Source of the DNA: Pseudomonadota bacterium
Lineage (GTDB): Bacteria > Myxococcota_A > UBA796 > SXON01
NCBI GenBank assembly: GCA_030684355.1
Contig: JAUXTN010000087.1
Span: 1 to 62,729, forward strand
Direction of reading: 5' to 3'
DNA: 62,729 nucleotides
Shown here one piece after another: positions 34,784-44,333 of this stretch. A program made the translations under genes and the position numbers. How positions within the stretch are numbered: the stretch's first letter is position 1; the number at the start of each line of letters is the position of its first letter. A model generated the notes under the pieces. The model did no database searches. It was given only the letters and a program-made list of their open reading frames with translations, and had not been told where the DNA came from.

Positions 34784-34863
34784 GGGGGGCCCCTTAGCGA
34801 GGCGTGCGCGTCGGGGCGACCGAGATAGGCGGGGGGCCAAATCGAATCGACAGGGAGGTGGGA

Positions 34864-36849
34864 ATGACCATTCGGGACCGGCTGCACGCGATCGCGGGCA
34901 ACCTCTGGTGGTGCTGGGATCCGGAGGCAACCGCGCTTTTTGCGGGCCTGCACCCCGAACGTTGGGAGGAGGTGCACCACAGCCCCCTCGCCCTCCTGGA
35001 CGAGCTGCCGGACGAGGCCCTGGTTCCCTGCGAGGCCCGCCTCGCCGCCGTGGAGGCGCGGCTCGCCGCGTACCTCGCGGACACCGACACGTGGGCGGCC
35101 CGCAACACGCCGAGCCTCGTGGCGCCGGTGGCCTACTTCTCGATGGAATTCGCCCTCCACGAGTCGCTCCCCATCTACTCCGGCGGCCTCGGCGTCCTCG
35201 CGGGCGACCACATGAAGTCCGCCTCGGACCTCGGCGTGCCGTTCGTGGGCATCGGGCTCCTCTACCGCGAGGGCTACTTCAAGCAGGTCATCGCGCACGG
35301 CCGGCAGGTCGTGGCCTACCCGCCGGTGCCGCTGGAGCACACGCCCCTGCGGAAGCTCGACATCGTGGTCGACGTGCCCCACGGCCATCACACCTACAAG
35401 GCGACGGTCTGGGAGCTCCGCGTCGGGCGCGCCCGGCTCCTCCTCCTCGACTCCGACATCGAGGGGAACCCCGCCGAGCACCGCGAGCTCTCCCAGCAGC
35501 TCTACGGCGGCGACGAGAGCACGCGCATCGCCCAGGAGGTGCTCCTCGGCATCGGCGGCGTGCGGGCCCTGCGCGCCCTCGGCATCCAGCCGAGCGTGTT
35601 CCACATGAACGAGGGCCACTGCGCCTTCCTCGTGCTGGAGCGCTGGCGCGAGGAGATGGCGACCTCCCGCTCGCACGACGAGGCCTTCGCCAAGGCCAAG
35701 GCGAGCGCGGTGTTCACGACCCACACGCCCGTCGCGGCGGGCCACGACCGCTTCCGCTGGGAGCTCGTGCAGGACACCCTCCGCGGCATGCGCGAGGAGA
35801 TGGGCCTGCCCGCGGGCTCCTTCATGGACCTCGGCCGCGTGCGCGCGGGCGACATCAACGAGACCCTCTGCATGACCGTCCTCGCCCTGCGCGGCTCGCG
35901 CGCGGCGAACGGCGTGAGCGCGCTCCACGGCGAGGTGAGCCGCCAGATGTGGAAGGACCTCTACCCGGGCACCCCCGTCGCGAAGGTGCCGATCGGGCAC
36001 GTCACGAACGGCGTCCACGCGCCGTCGTGGATGCACCCGCGCGTGCAGGGGCTGCTCGACGAGTACGCGCCCGGCTGGCGGGACGGCGAGGCCCTCTCGC
36101 TCGCGGCGATCCCCGACGAGACGCTGTGGGGGCTGCGCAACACGCTCCGCGAGGAGATCGTGCGGTTCGCGCGCGCGCAGGCCGGCCGCGACTGGCTCGA
36201 CCCCGAACGGCTCACCATCGGCTTCGCCCGCCGCTTCGCCCCCTACAAGCGCGGCAACCTCCTGTTCTCCGACCCCGACCGCCTCGCGCGGCTCGTGTGC
36301 GGGGAGCGCCCCGTGCAGATCCTCTTCGCGGGCAAGGCGCACCCCCGGGACGCCGCGGGCCAGGGCCTCATCCGCGACGTCATCCGGTGGACGCGGGACG
36401 AGCGGTTCCGCGGCCGCGTCGTGTTCCTGCCCGACTACGACATGGCGCTCGGCCGCCGGCTCGTGCAGGGCGTGGACGTGTGGCTCAACAACCCCCGGCG
36501 CCCGCGCGAAGCGAGCGGCACGAGCGGCATGAAGGTGCCGTTGAACCTCGGCATCAACCTCTCCGTGCTCGACGGGTGGTGGCCCGAGGCCTACGACGGC
36601 ACGAACGGCTGGGCCATCGGGGACGAGCGGGAGTACGCGAAGCAGGAGGAGCAGGACGCCGCGGACGCCGAGAGCCTCTACCGGCTGCTCGAGGAGCAGG
36701 TCGGCAACGAGTTCTACGAGCGGGACGCCACCGGGGTCCCGCGCGCATGGGTGCAGCGGATGCGCCGCAGCCTCGAGACCTGCTACCGGGCCTTCCACAC
36801 CAACCGGATGGTCGAGGAATACGCCCTTCGGTACTACACAAAGCGGTAG
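34864..36849 (+). CDS. glgP: Alpha-glucan (glycogen/maltodextrin) phosphorylase
   Basis: 661 residues from the ATG preceded by GGGAGGTG. The N-terminus AGNLWWCWDPEATALF is the DUF3417 start seen in the Thermus/Thermotoga-type enzymes. VAYFSMEFALHESLPIYSGG is the catalytic N-terminal motif. RFAPYKRGNL and the pyridoxal-phosphate lysine motif EASGTSGMKVPLNLGINLS follow. It releases glucose-1-phosphate from storage glucan. It stands alone here, with no glycogen synthase or branching gene in the window, and is slightly shorter than typical long members. Confidence 0.95.
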   Translation: MTIRDRLHAIAGNLWWCWDPEATALFAGLHPERWEEVHHSPLALLDELPDEALVPCEARLAAVEARLAAYLADTDTWAARNTPSLVAPVAYFSMEFALHESLPIYSGGLGVLAGDHMKSASDLGVPFVGIGLLYREGYFKQVIAHGRQVVAYPPVPLEHTPLRKLDIVVDVPHGHHTYKATVWELRVGRARLLLLDSDIEGNPAEHRELSQQLYGGDESTRIAQEVLLGIGGVRALRALGIQPSVFHMNEGHCAFLVLERWREEMATSRSHDEAFAKAKASAVFTTHTPVAAGHDRFRWELVQDTLRGMREEMGLPAGSFMDLGRVRAGDINETLCMTVLALRGSRAANGVSALHGEVSRQMWKDLYPGTPVAKVPIGHVTNGVHAPSWMHPRVQGLLDEYAPGWRDGEALSLAAIPDETLWGLRNTLREEIVRFARAQAGRDWLDPERLTIGFARRFAPYKRGNLLFSDPDRLARLVCGERPVQILFAGKAHPRDAAGQGLIRDVIRWTRDERFRGRVVFLPDYDMALGRRLVQGVDVWLNNPRRPREASGTSGMKVPLNLGINLSVLDGWWPEAYDGTNGWAIGDEREYAKQEEQDAADAESLYRLLEEQVGNEFYERDATGVPRAWVQRMRRSLETCYRAFHTNRMVEEYALRYYTKR

Positions 36850-36900
36850 AACCGGGCCGGGAGGGGCGCGTCGGCCACCCACCGCGCGGACGACGCGGGG

Positions 36901-36906
36901 TACTGT
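36901..36906 (+). promoter_or_regulatory. -10 box of the 36916 gene (leaderless)
   Basis: TACTGT lies 9 bases before the ATG at 36916; no Shine-Dalgarno is present. Confidence 0.45.
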
Positions 36907-36915
36907 GGTCCTCGC

Positions 36916-38199
36916 ATGATGCTGCCCCTCCGCTCGTGTCTGTTCCAGCGCCTGGGGCTCGTGGCCCTCTTCGTGGCCGCGGCCCCCCTCGCTGGAGCCC
37001 CCTCGCTCGTCGCCTCCGCGCTCGCCGCGCCGGCCTCCCCCGTGCCGGTGTCGCTGCCGGTCGGCCAGAAGGTGGAGGACTGGACCGATTCGCTCGCCTC
37101 CCGCGGCCTCGCCGTCTCCCGCGTCGCCGGGCTCCCGATGGCGGGCCCGGGCGTCGTGCTGGTGGACCGCAAGGACTACTGGGAGATGACCGTCCGCGAC
37201 CGCAAGGGCGCGGAGCAGACGGTCAACGTGGCGCCCTGCACGACCGCCGAGGAGCGCGAGGACCTGCTGTTCTACGCGTCGACCTTGCTCGGCAAGGCCC
37301 CCGAGGTGGCGGAGCCGCCCGTCGCCGTCGTCCCGCCCCCGGTCGTCGTGACGCCCGCGGTCACCGCGCCGCCCCCGGTGGCGCCGCCCCCGACCACGAC
37401 CGCCGCGACGACCCCGCCGCCGTCCAAGACCACCACCACCCAGGGCGCCGGCGCCGGCGCGGTGGCGGTGGACCCCGGCGCGACGACCACGAAGGAGCCG
37501 GTGACCACCGGCGCCAAGGCCCCGCCCCGCACCACCGGCGCGACGCCCACCTCCGAGGGCACCGGCACGACCGCCGCCAAGGCCCCGGCCCGCACGTCGG
37601 GTGCCACGCCCACCGCCGAGGCCACCCGCCCCGCCGCCGTGACCCCCGCCGCCGTGACCCCCGCGCCCGGCTCCGCCACGACGCTCCCGGCCCGAGAGGA
37701 CACCGGCCCCGGCCCCTGGATCAGCGCCGGCGGCGGGATCGGCCTCCGCGCGGCCGCGGGCCCTGCGGGCGATCTCCGCCTCGACGGTGGCTGGTACCTC
37801 ACCGACGCCCTCCGCGTCGGCGGCGGCCTCGGCGTCCGCACCGCATCCGCGCTCCCGGAGGCCGGCGACACCCGCACCATGGGCAACGTCGACCTCATCG
37901 TCGAGGGCGCGTGGTCCATCACGCGCTCGAAGATCCGCCCCTACCTCGGCGCCCACATGGGCCTCGGCATCCGCTCGTTCGCGGACGCCGGCACGCCGCT
38001 CCTCACCGCCACCGTCCCCATCCTCGGCGGCGAGGTGGGCGTGGACATCCCGCTCGGCGCGACCGCGCTGCACCTCGCGCCCTCGGTGCGCGTCCAGGGC
38101 GACCTCCGCGCGATCGAGCTCCGCAACGAGACCGGCGCCACGCTGCTCTCGCCCGTCGAGATCCGCGCGGGCGTGGTGCTGGTCTACCGGCCGGGCTGA
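36916..38199 (+). CDS. Exported protein with Pro/Thr-rich linker and outer-membrane beta-barrel-like C-terminus
   Basis: 427 residues. Signal peptide to about residue 38 (ASALAAP). Residues 40-125 form a small domain (LPVGQKVEDWTDSLASRG; DYWEMTVRDRKGAEQ). Residues of about 130-255 are a long Pro/Thr/Ala/Lys linker with the repeated unit TTGAKAPPRTTGATPTSEGT. Residues 258-427 alternate hydrophobic and polar residues with aromatic girdle residues (WISAGGGIGLRAAAG, DGGWYLTDALRVGGGLGV, APSVRVQGDLRAIELR), like an eight-strand OMP barrel. Specific function unknown; a surface-exposed anchor to peptidoglycan is one possibility. Confidence 0.65.
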   Translation: MMLPLRSCLFQRLGLVALFVAAAPLAGAPSLVASALAAPASPVPVSLPVGQKVEDWTDSLASRGLAVSRVAGLPMAGPGVVLVDRKDYWEMTVRDRKGAEQTVNVAPCTTAEEREDLLFYASTLLGKAPEVAEPPVAVVPPPVVVTPAVTAPPPVAPPPTTTAATTPPPSKTTTTQGAGAGAVAVDPGATTTKEPVTTGAKAPPRTTGATPTSEGTGTTAAKAPARTSGATPTAEATRPAAVTPAAVTPAPGSATTLPAREDTGPGPWISAGGGIGLRAAAGPAGDLRLDGGWYLTDALRVGGGLGVRTASALPEAGDTRTMGNVDLIVEGAWSITRSKIRPYLGAHMGLGIRSFADAGTPLLTATVPILGGEVGVDIPLGATALHLAPSVRVQGDLRAIELRNETGATLLSPVEIRAGVVLVYRPG

Positions 38200-38410
38200 T
38201 CGGGCGGCCACCCTCCGAAAGAGGAGTCTGAGGCGGCGGTGCCCCCGGCGGTGGCTCCCCGGGGCGCCGTGCGGCCGGGGTGGGCCGGTGGGGCCCCTCT
38301 GGGGGGAACCGGGCTGGGCCCCGGGACGCGGTTCTCGGCGCCTCGGGGTGCCACCGACGGGACAGGGAGCCTGTTCTCAGGCTCAACGCCCCCTGGGGAT
38401 CGCGCGGTTG

Positions 38411-39700
38411 TCAGAAGCTCCCGCTGGTGATGTTCCACGTGATCGACTGGTCCGGGATCGTGCCGAGGACGGTCTTCACGTAGGTCTTCGACGCGGGGTC
38501 GTACACGTAGCTGCGCAGCTCGTGCTGCTCGTCCGACGCGACGTAGAGCTCGAGCTTGCCGTCGCCGTCGAGGTCGGCGCCGTGGGCCGCGTGCTCGAAG
38601 CCGCCGGACTTCGGCTCGATGTTCGTGGAGGTCCACGTGCCGTCCTTGTTCTGCTCCAGCATCCAGATGCCGGTCTTCATCGCCGCCGCGACGAGCTCGA
38701 TCTGGCCGTCGCCGTCGAAGTCCCCGGGGACGAGGAAGCGCGTCTGCTTGTCGTCGATGGTCACCGCGACGGAGTGCGTGAAGGTGCCGTCCTTGCCGAG
38801 CGCGTAGTGGCGGATCTCGACCGGCTTGACCACCTTGGCCTTCCCGTCGACGAGCTCGGTCTCGGCCTCGATCACCGCGAAGAGATCGACCTTCCCCTTG
38901 CCGCCGAGGTCAACCGCGAGAATCTCCTTGGCGTGACTCCCCGCGAGATCGTCCACGACGGAGCGGACGTACGTGGTCCCGTCCCACCGGTACATGACGA
39001 CCTGGCCGGGCTGCGACTTGCCGCTCGACTGGTTGCGGCCGCTCGGCGTCGCGAAGAACTCCTGCTTGCCGTCGCCGTCGATGTCGCCGATCTCGATCTC
39101 ATGCACGAACGTGTCGGGCGTCTTGTCGAGCTCCACGACCTCGACCTTGCCGTTGACACGCTTCGCCACGCCGATCACGCCGGCGTCGTGGCTGGCCATG
39201 ACCATCTCGGGGGTGCCGTCGCCGTCGACGTCGCCGATCTCGAGGTCCCGGATGCGGTTGAACTTGCCCTCCCACTTCGGGTTCCAGAGGCCCTCGGTGG
39301 TCCACTTCCCGTCCGCCCAGCGCCAATCCTTCAGCCACGCCTTCTCGGCGCCGATGGTCAGGATGCCCCCCTCGTAGGGGAGCGCCTTGTGGAACACGTT
39401 GGAGTCGGTGTCCTCGAGCTTCGTCGTCTTCCAGCCGTCGGGCGTCTTGCGCCAGAGGGTGACGAGCGCGGGGCCGGGCTTCGGCTTCCCGGCCGCGTCC
39501 TTCACGAATTGCGCCTGGGCGAGCAGGAGCGTCGGGAACGGGCCCCCCTCGAGCGGCTCCTGGACGGCCACCGGCGCCGGCGGCGTGACCGGCGGCGCGG
39601 GGGGTACGACGGGGGCGGTCTCCTCACCGGAGCAGCCGACGAGGAGAGAGGCGATCGCGACGATCGAGACAGCACCGAGCGCGAGGGCGCGACGAGACAT
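38411..39700 (-). CDS. FG-GAP/VCBS repeat lipoprotein
   Basis: 429 residues. Lipobox LLVGC with Cys23. A short Pro/Val linker is followed by an integrin-alpha-like beta-propeller. The calcium-binding loops DVDGDGTPE, DIDGDGKQE, DFDGDGQIE and DLDGDGKLE recur at intervals of roughly 60-90 residues, with a fifth degenerate loop VDLGGKGKVD. Probably an outer-membrane-anchored surface or periplasmic protein binding calcium and possibly a ligand or polysaccharide. Monocistronic and divergent from the TonB receptor gene. Confidence 0.85.
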   Translation of the reverse strand: MSRRALALGAVSIVAIASLLVGCSGEETAPVVPPAPPVTPPAPVAVQEPLEGGPFPTLLLAQAQFVKDAAGKPKPGPALVTLWRKTPDGWKTTKLEDTDSNVFHKALPYEGGILTIGAEKAWLKDWRWADGKWTTEGLWNPKWEGKFNRIRDLEIGDVDGDGTPEMVMASHDAGVIGVAKRVNGKVEVVELDKTPDTFVHEIEIGDIDGDGKQEFFATPSGRNQSSGKSQPGQVVMYRWDGTTYVRSVVDDLAGSHAKEILAVDLGGKGKVDLFAVIEAETELVDGKAKVVKPVEIRHYALGKDGTFTHSVAVTIDDKQTRFLVPGDFDGDGQIELVAAAMKTGIWMLEQNKDGTWTSTNIEPKSGGFEHAAHGADLDGDGKLELYVASDEQHELRSYVYDPASKTYVKTVLGTIPDQSITWNITSGSF

Positions 39701-39783
39701 GGCCGGACTCCAACGGGAGCGCCGGACCTAACGCCCGGTCCGGGCGCCCGCATCTGGACGTCGGAGAGCGCCGCCGTCCGTGC

Positions 39784-39789
39784 TACCGT
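39784..39789 (+). promoter_or_regulatory. -10 box of the TonB-receptor gene (leaderless)
   Basis: TACCGT ends 6 bases before the GTG at 39796, with no ribosome-binding site. Confidence 0.45.
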
Positions 39790-39795
39790 CCAACC

Positions 39796-42261
39796 GTGAT
39801 CGGATCGCTGCTCTGTTGCCTCGCGCTCGCGCAGGGCCCGTCCGAACCGTCGGCTCCGCCCATGAGCGCGCCCGCTGCGGTGCCCGCGCCCGTCACGCCC
39901 GCTCCGCCCGAGCCCGCGCCCCCCGCCGCCCCCGCGTTCGTCCCCCCCGTGCCGCTCGCCCCGCTCGTGCTCCCGTGGCCCGCCGACGTGCCCGCCCCCG
40001 CCGAGGCCGTCCCCGCCATCGTGGAGGTCGAGCTCCTCGTCGACGAGGCCGGCGCCGTCGAGTCCGTCACCCTGGTCACGGGCGACGAGCCGTTCGCCGC
40101 CGCGGCGCTCGCCGCGATGAAGGCGGTGCGGTTCACGCCGGCGATGGAGGAGGGAGTTGCCGTCGCGGTCCAGGTGCCCGTGCGGCTGGAGATCGCCCCG
40201 CCGCCCATCAACGTCGACGGCGTCGTCCGCTACGCGGGGGACGCCCCGGCGCCGGCCGTCGGCGTGCTCGTGAGCGTCGGCGGCCAGAGCGTGCGGACCG
40301 ACGAGGCTGGGCGGTTCGCCTTCCGCGGCGTGCCCGACGGCGACCAGGTGCTCACCGTCGTCACCCCGGAGCCCGTGAAGGTCGACGACAAGCCGCTCCT
40401 CATCGGCGAGGGCGAGGCCGTCCACCTCGAGCTCTGGGCGCGCACCCCCGAGGTGCCCGCGGGCGTCATCGGGTTCTACCGGCGCGAGCGCGACGAGGTC
40501 GTGCGCCGCACCATCACCGCGGAGGAGCTCCGCACGCTGCCCGGCACGATGGGCGATCCGCTGCGCGCGATCTCCAACCTCCCCGGCGCGGTGCGCACCC
40601 CGCTCGACGCCGGCTGGCTGCTCGTCCGCGGCGGCGATCCGCGGGACACGGGCGTCTACATCGACGGCGCGCGGGTGCCGCTCATCTACCACCTCGGCGG
40701 GTTCACGAGCGTCGTGCACCCGGGGTTCATCGACCGCGTCGACTTCTACCCGGGCGGCCAGTCCGCCCGCTACGGCCGCGCCACCGCGGGCGCCGTCGAC
40801 CTCCTCACCCGCGCGCGCCCCGAGAAGGTCGAGGCCCGCGTCGGCGCCAACATCGTGCTCGCGAGCGCGTACGCGGCCGCCCCCCTCGGGAAGCTCGGCG
40901 GCATCAGCGGCGGCATCCGACGCTCGTACCTCGACGGCGTGCTCGGGCTCGTGCCGGGCATCACGAAAGAGCAGGCGCAGGTGGCGCCGCGGTTCTTTGA
41001 CTGGGCGGTGCGCGGCGACTACGGCCCCGCCTCGGTCCTCGGCCTCGGCTACTTCGACACCATCGACGCCTCCACCGCGGACGGCAACCGCGCGCAGGTC
41101 ACGATGTTGACAAACCGCCTGCACGGCAGCCTGCGGCTCGAGGTGCTCGGCAAGGCGCTGCTCATCAAGCCGCACTACGCCTACGAGAAGAACATCCTCG
41201 AGATCGACGTGCTCGAGCGCGTGCAGACGCAGGAGCGCAACGGCGGCGGCGGGCGCATCGAGTTCGCGGACGACGGCGAGGGCCTGTTCGGCTGGTCGGC
41301 CGGCGTGGACACCTCGTTCGACTGGTTCGGGATGGAGCTCAACGGGCAGCAGCTCTACGCGCACGTCGACTCGCCCGACGCCTACGCGGACGTGCGCATC
41401 GGCGAGAAGATCCGCGGCGTGGTGGGCCTGCGGCTCGACACCCTCTTCGTCTCCCGGCAGCTCCCCCGCGCGGCGCCGTCCCCGCGCATGAGCGTCGTGG
41501 TCCCCATCGGCGACATCGTCACCCTCGTCGGCGACGCCGGGCTCTACCACCAGCCGCCCCCCGCCGACATGCTCGTCGGGCCGCCCGAGGGGAGCACCCT
41601 CGCCATGGAGCAGAGCTACGGCGGCGGCGGTGGCGTGCGCATCGACTACGGGCCGTGGCAGGTCGGCATCGACGCCTACAGCCGCAAGATCGCGCGCATC
41701 ACCGCCTACGAGGCCGACGGTTCCCTCGGCCAGATCGAGGGCCAGGCGTCCGGCGTCGAGACGATGGTGCGCTACAGCACCGCCCGGCTCTCGGGGTGGG
41801 TCGCCTACAGCTACGGCCACAGCCAGCGGCGCGAGGAGCCCGCCGACGCCTGGTACCCCTCCAACTACGACCAGCCGCACACCCTCGTGGCCGTCGCCTC
41901 CACCGACCTCGGCAAGCGCTGGACCCTCGGCGGGCGCTGGCGCTTCGCGAGCGGCTTCCCCGTGCCCGCCACCGAGGACCCCATCGAGGCCTACGACGTC
42001 CTCGGCCAGACCGCCGTGACCCTCGTGCCCGACCGGTTCGGCCGCACCGAGGCGTTCCACGGCTTGGACGTGAAGATCTCGAAGCAGGCCCAGTACAAGC
42101 ACTGGCGCCTCGAGTACTACCTCGACGTGCAGAACCTCTACAACCGCCGCGTCGCGGAGCCGGTCATCTCGGGCGTGTGGGAGGCCTACGGCACCCAGAC
42201 GTACGGGTTCGGGCTGCCGATCCTGCCGATCCTGGGGATCGAGGCGATCTTCGGGGGCTGA
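39796..42261 (+). CDS. TonB-dependent outer-membrane receptor with N-terminal TonB-C-like domain
   Basis: 821 residues from a GTG. A short signal peptide (MIGSLLCCLALAQG) and a Pro/Ala linker lead to a TonB C-terminal-like domain (about 75-137; IVEVELLVDEAGAVESVTLV, AALAAMKAVRFTPAM). Next comes a carboxypeptidase-regulatory-like beta-sandwich (about 140-212), then the plug (LRAISNLPGAVRTPLDAGWL, GGDPRDTGVYIDGARVP, GGQSARYGRATAGAVDL) and a barrel ending in a hydrophobic strand. Plug plus barrel mark a transporter for an unknown ligand. The TonB-C-like fusion is an unusual accessory known from Myxococcota-type genomes. No siderophore genes adjoin it. Confidence 0.88.
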   Translation: MIGSLLCCLALAQGPSEPSAPPMSAPAAVPAPVTPAPPEPAPPAAPAFVPPVPLAPLVLPWPADVPAPAEAVPAIVEVELLVDEAGAVESVTLVTGDEPFAAAALAAMKAVRFTPAMEEGVAVAVQVPVRLEIAPPPINVDGVVRYAGDAPAPAVGVLVSVGGQSVRTDEAGRFAFRGVPDGDQVLTVVTPEPVKVDDKPLLIGEGEAVHLELWARTPEVPAGVIGFYRRERDEVVRRTITAEELRTLPGTMGDPLRAISNLPGAVRTPLDAGWLLVRGGDPRDTGVYIDGARVPLIYHLGGFTSVVHPGFIDRVDFYPGGQSARYGRATAGAVDLLTRARPEKVEARVGANIVLASAYAAAPLGKLGGISGGIRRSYLDGVLGLVPGITKEQAQVAPRFFDWAVRGDYGPASVLGLGYFDTIDASTADGNRAQVTMLTNRLHGSLRLEVLGKALLIKPHYAYEKNILEIDVLERVQTQERNGGGGRIEFADDGEGLFGWSAGVDTSFDWFGMELNGQQLYAHVDSPDAYADVRIGEKIRGVVGLRLDTLFVSRQLPRAAPSPRMSVVVPIGDIVTLVGDAGLYHQPPPADMLVGPPEGSTLAMEQSYGGGGGVRIDYGPWQVGIDAYSRKIARITAYEADGSLGQIEGQASGVETMVRYSTARLSGWVAYSYGHSQRREEPADAWYPSNYDQPHTLVAVASTDLGKRWTLGGRWRFASGFPVPATEDPIEAYDVLGQTAVTLVPDRFGRTEAFHGLDVKISKQAQYKHWRLEYYLDVQNLYNRRVAEPVISGVWEAYGTQTYGFGLPILPILGIEAIFGG

Positions 42262-42265
42262 TGGA

Positions 42266-42682
42266 TCAGCGTCCGAACGGGTCCATGCAGCGCACCCCCG
42301 TGCGCTCCACGTCCCGGAGGTTCCGCGTGACCAGGGTCAGATCGTGCACGAGCGCAGTCGCGGCGAGGAGCCCGTCCACGGTCGGCACCGGGTTCGGCAC
42401 GTTCATCGGGCCCCAGCGTTCCGCCACCGCAGGATCGACGGGCAGGATGCGGTCGCCGAAGCTCCCGGTGAGACGCAGGAGCCACTGCTCCAGCGCGAGC
42501 GCGGAGGGCAGGTCCCGGCGGCGGATGGACTCGATGCCCCGGCGCACTTCCCCGAGCACGAGCACGCTCGTGTACACCTCGCCTTCGCGCGCGTCGGCGA
42601 ACCAGGCCCGCACGCTCGCGTCCGCGCGCTCCCCCTTGCGCAGCTCGGAGAGCACGTTCGTGTCGACGAGCCAGCCGCTCAC
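42266..42682 (-). CDS. fitB: FitB/VapC-type PIN-domain ribonuclease toxin
   Basis: 138 residues. PIN motifs are complete: Asp7 (LVDTNVLSELRKG), Glu45 (LGEVRRGIE), Asp103 (TVDGLLAATAL) and the TRNLRDVERTGV segment (Asn121, Asp124). The LVTRN...F.RTGV ending is characteristic of FitB-like toxins. It cleaves RNA when free of its antitoxin. Overlaps the antitoxin gene by 4 bases. It ends 4 bases from the stop of the convergent TonB receptor gene. Confidence 0.9.
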   Translation of the reverse strand: MSGWLVDTNVLSELRKGERADASVRAWFADAREGEVYTSVLVLGEVRRGIESIRRRDLPSALALEQWLLRLTGSFGDRILPVDPAVAERWGPMNVPNPVPTVDGLLAATALVHDLTLVTRNLRDVERTGVRCMDPFGR

Positions 42683-42912
42683 CAGCGCACGTCGCGCGGG
42701 AGGTCCCGGGGTGCGGCGAAGTCCTCGTCGGTGCCGACGTCCGGCATGGTGGCGAGGAGGTCCTTGAAGGACGGGCGCTCGGCGTCGCGCTCGAGGACCT
42801 CGCGGAGGATCGCACGATGCTCCGCCTCGGCCGACCGACCGTGGCGCGCGGCGCGCCGTTTCAGCGCGACCACCAATTCATCCTCGACGTTCCGCACGAT
42901 GAGCTGACGCAC
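42679..42912 (-). CDS. fitA: FitA-type ribbon-helix-helix antitoxin
   Basis: 77 residues. The N-terminal strand MRQLIVRNVEDELVVALKRR and the signature AARHGRSAEAEHRAILREVL define the FitA/Arc ribbon-helix-helix domain. The C-terminal tail (about 45-77), ending PRDLPRDVRW, would wrap around the PIN toxin. It presumably represses its own operon. The toxin start lies in its stop codon, so the pair is translationally coupled. Confidence 0.9.
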   Translation of the reverse strand: MRQLIVRNVEDELVVALKRRAARHGRSAEAEHRAILREVLERDAERPSFKDLLATMPDVGTDEDFAAPRDLPRDVRW

Positions 42913-42980
42913 CGGGCACCCCTGCTATCAATGATAGCGTCGCCGTGCGCCGCCGTCCACGCCCCCCTCACCGCAACCCC

Positions 42981-43991
42981 TCACCGCAACCCCGGCGCGT
43001 TCGGCTTCCCCTTCCACGTCCGGTACTTCAGCGCGTCGGCGACGTGCGCCGCCACGATGGGATCGGCGTCCTGGGCCATCGCGGAGAGCACGGCCTCGGC
43101 GTCGGGCGAGGGCAGCGTGCGGTAGCAACGGAGCGCGGTGTAGCGGACGCGCGGGCGCGGATCGGCGAGGAACGGCCGGAACGCCGCGGCTCCGGTGCGC
43201 TCGCGGAAGTAGAGGCCCTCGACGAGGGCGAGGTCGAGGTCCTCGTCGGGGGTCTCGCCGACGAAGCGGCGGCCGCCGCCGAACGTCGGGATGCGGGGGA
43301 GTGCGTCCTCGCCGGCGATCTTGAAGGGGGCGTCGTAGCGGCCGAGGCGGCGGTCCCGCCCCTCTCCGCCAAGGATGGGGCCGGTGAGGACGGTGCCGGC
43401 GGTCCAGGCCGCGCGGGCGGCGGGGAGGTCGCCGTCGGCGAGGCGGATGGCCTCGAGCGCCCAGGCCCCGCGGGCGTGGGGGAGCTCGTCGGGCGGCGCG
43501 GCCTGCGCGAGCGCGGGGTCGGCGGTGCCGGTACCGAAATACCGGTTGAACCACCACCGCGCGCGGAGGGTGTCGGCGGCCTCGATCTCCAGCTCGTCGG
43601 GGAGGGCGGGCACCCCGGAGAGCCAGGTGGCGAGCGGCTCCTCGAGGGGGGGGATGCCCCAGCCCACGTGGGTCGTGCAGAAGGTGGCGAAGCGCCCGGC
43701 CCGCCCGCAGTGGGCGAGCGCGGGGACGACCTTGCCGGCGCGGCCGAGCTCTTCCCCGGCGCGGAAGTGGCACTCGTCGAGCCACGCCCCGGCGGGGAGG
43801 GCGGCGCAGGCGGCCTCGGCACGGTCGGGGTCTCCCTCGCGGCCGGCGCGGGCGGCGCTCTCCACGAGGCAGCCGATCCGGAGCTGCTCGAACGGCTCCT
43901 GCGCGCAGACCTCGGGGCCGGCGCCTTCCGCGAGCGGCCGCACGACGGGGGCTTCGCCGCCGCCCTCGCACGCGAGGAGGAGGAGGAGCAC
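42981..43991 (-). CDS. Lipoprotein with C-terminal HEAT-like repeats
   Basis: 336 residues from a GTG. The signal MLLLLLAC is only 7 residues before the lipobox Cys. The body is helical with several Cys in the first 100 residues. The C-terminal 70 residues form HEAT-like helical pairs (FRPFLADPRPRVRYTALRCY; AVLSAMAQDADPIVAAHVAD). No known function. It starts 3 bases after the stop of the small lipoprotein gene at 44333 and is the last gene of a four-gene minus-strand operon. Confidence 0.65.
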   Translation of the reverse strand: MLLLLLACEGGGEAPVVRPLAEGAGPEVCAQEPFEQLRIGCLVESAARAGREGDPDRAEAACAALPAGAWLDECHFRAGEELGRAGKVVPALAHCGRAGRFATFCTTHVGWGIPPLEEPLATWLSGVPALPDELEIEAADTLRARWWFNRYFGTGTADPALAQAAPPDELPHARGAWALEAIRLADGDLPAARAAWTAGTVLTGPILGGEGRDRRLGRYDAPFKIAGEDALPRIPTFGGGRRFVGETPDEDLDLALVEGLYFRERTGAAAFRPFLADPRPRVRYTALRCYRTLPSPDAEAVLSAMAQDADPIVAAHVADALKYRTWKGKPNAPGLR

Positions 43992-43994
43992 CCG

Positions 43995-44333
43995 CTACGG
44001 CGACGGGCGCGGCGGCCCGGCGAGGTGCGGTCGGCCGATGACCTTGTCGCACTTCTCGCGCAGGACCGGGGTGCGCGTGAGCGCGCACAGCGACTGGGCA
44101 CGCTGCGGGTTGTCGACGGCGAGGCGGTAGAGGAGGAGGTCCCGCGAGGCCTCGTCGCTCATCGAGTCGACGGCGGCGCGGAGCGCCTGGTCGTCGTTGA
44201 CGAGCGGCTTGACGGCGTCGTAGCGACACTCCTCGCGCGCGATCGGATCGCCGAGACCATCGCACCCGGGGAGCCCGGGCTCGGTGCGGCACGCGAACGC
44301 GAAGAGGAGGAGCCCCACGGTCAGGGCCGCCAC
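43995..44333 (-). CDS. Small Cys-containing lipoprotein
   Basis: 112 residues if it begins at ATG 44333 (MAALTVGLLLFAFAC), which would overlap the crotonase gene by 13 bases. A GTG at 44318, two bases after the crotonase stop, gives a 9-residue signal ahead of the lipobox Cys like its neighbours and is equally likely. The mature part has paired cysteines (GLPGCDGL...EECRYD; SLCALT...REKCDK). Family unknown. Probably works with the following HEAT-like lipoprotein. Confidence 0.55.
   Translation of the reverse strand: MAALTVGLLLFAFACRTEPGLPGCDGLGDPIAREECRYDAVKPLVNDDQALRAAVDSMSDEASRDLLLYRLAVDNPQRAQSLCALTRTPVLREKCDKVIGRPHLAGPPRPSP

Noticed and set aside
34768..38211. Minus-strand frame of 1147 codons opposite glycogen phosphorylase
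   Set aside because: Shadow of glgP and the next gene; glgP motifs on the plus strand are unambiguous.
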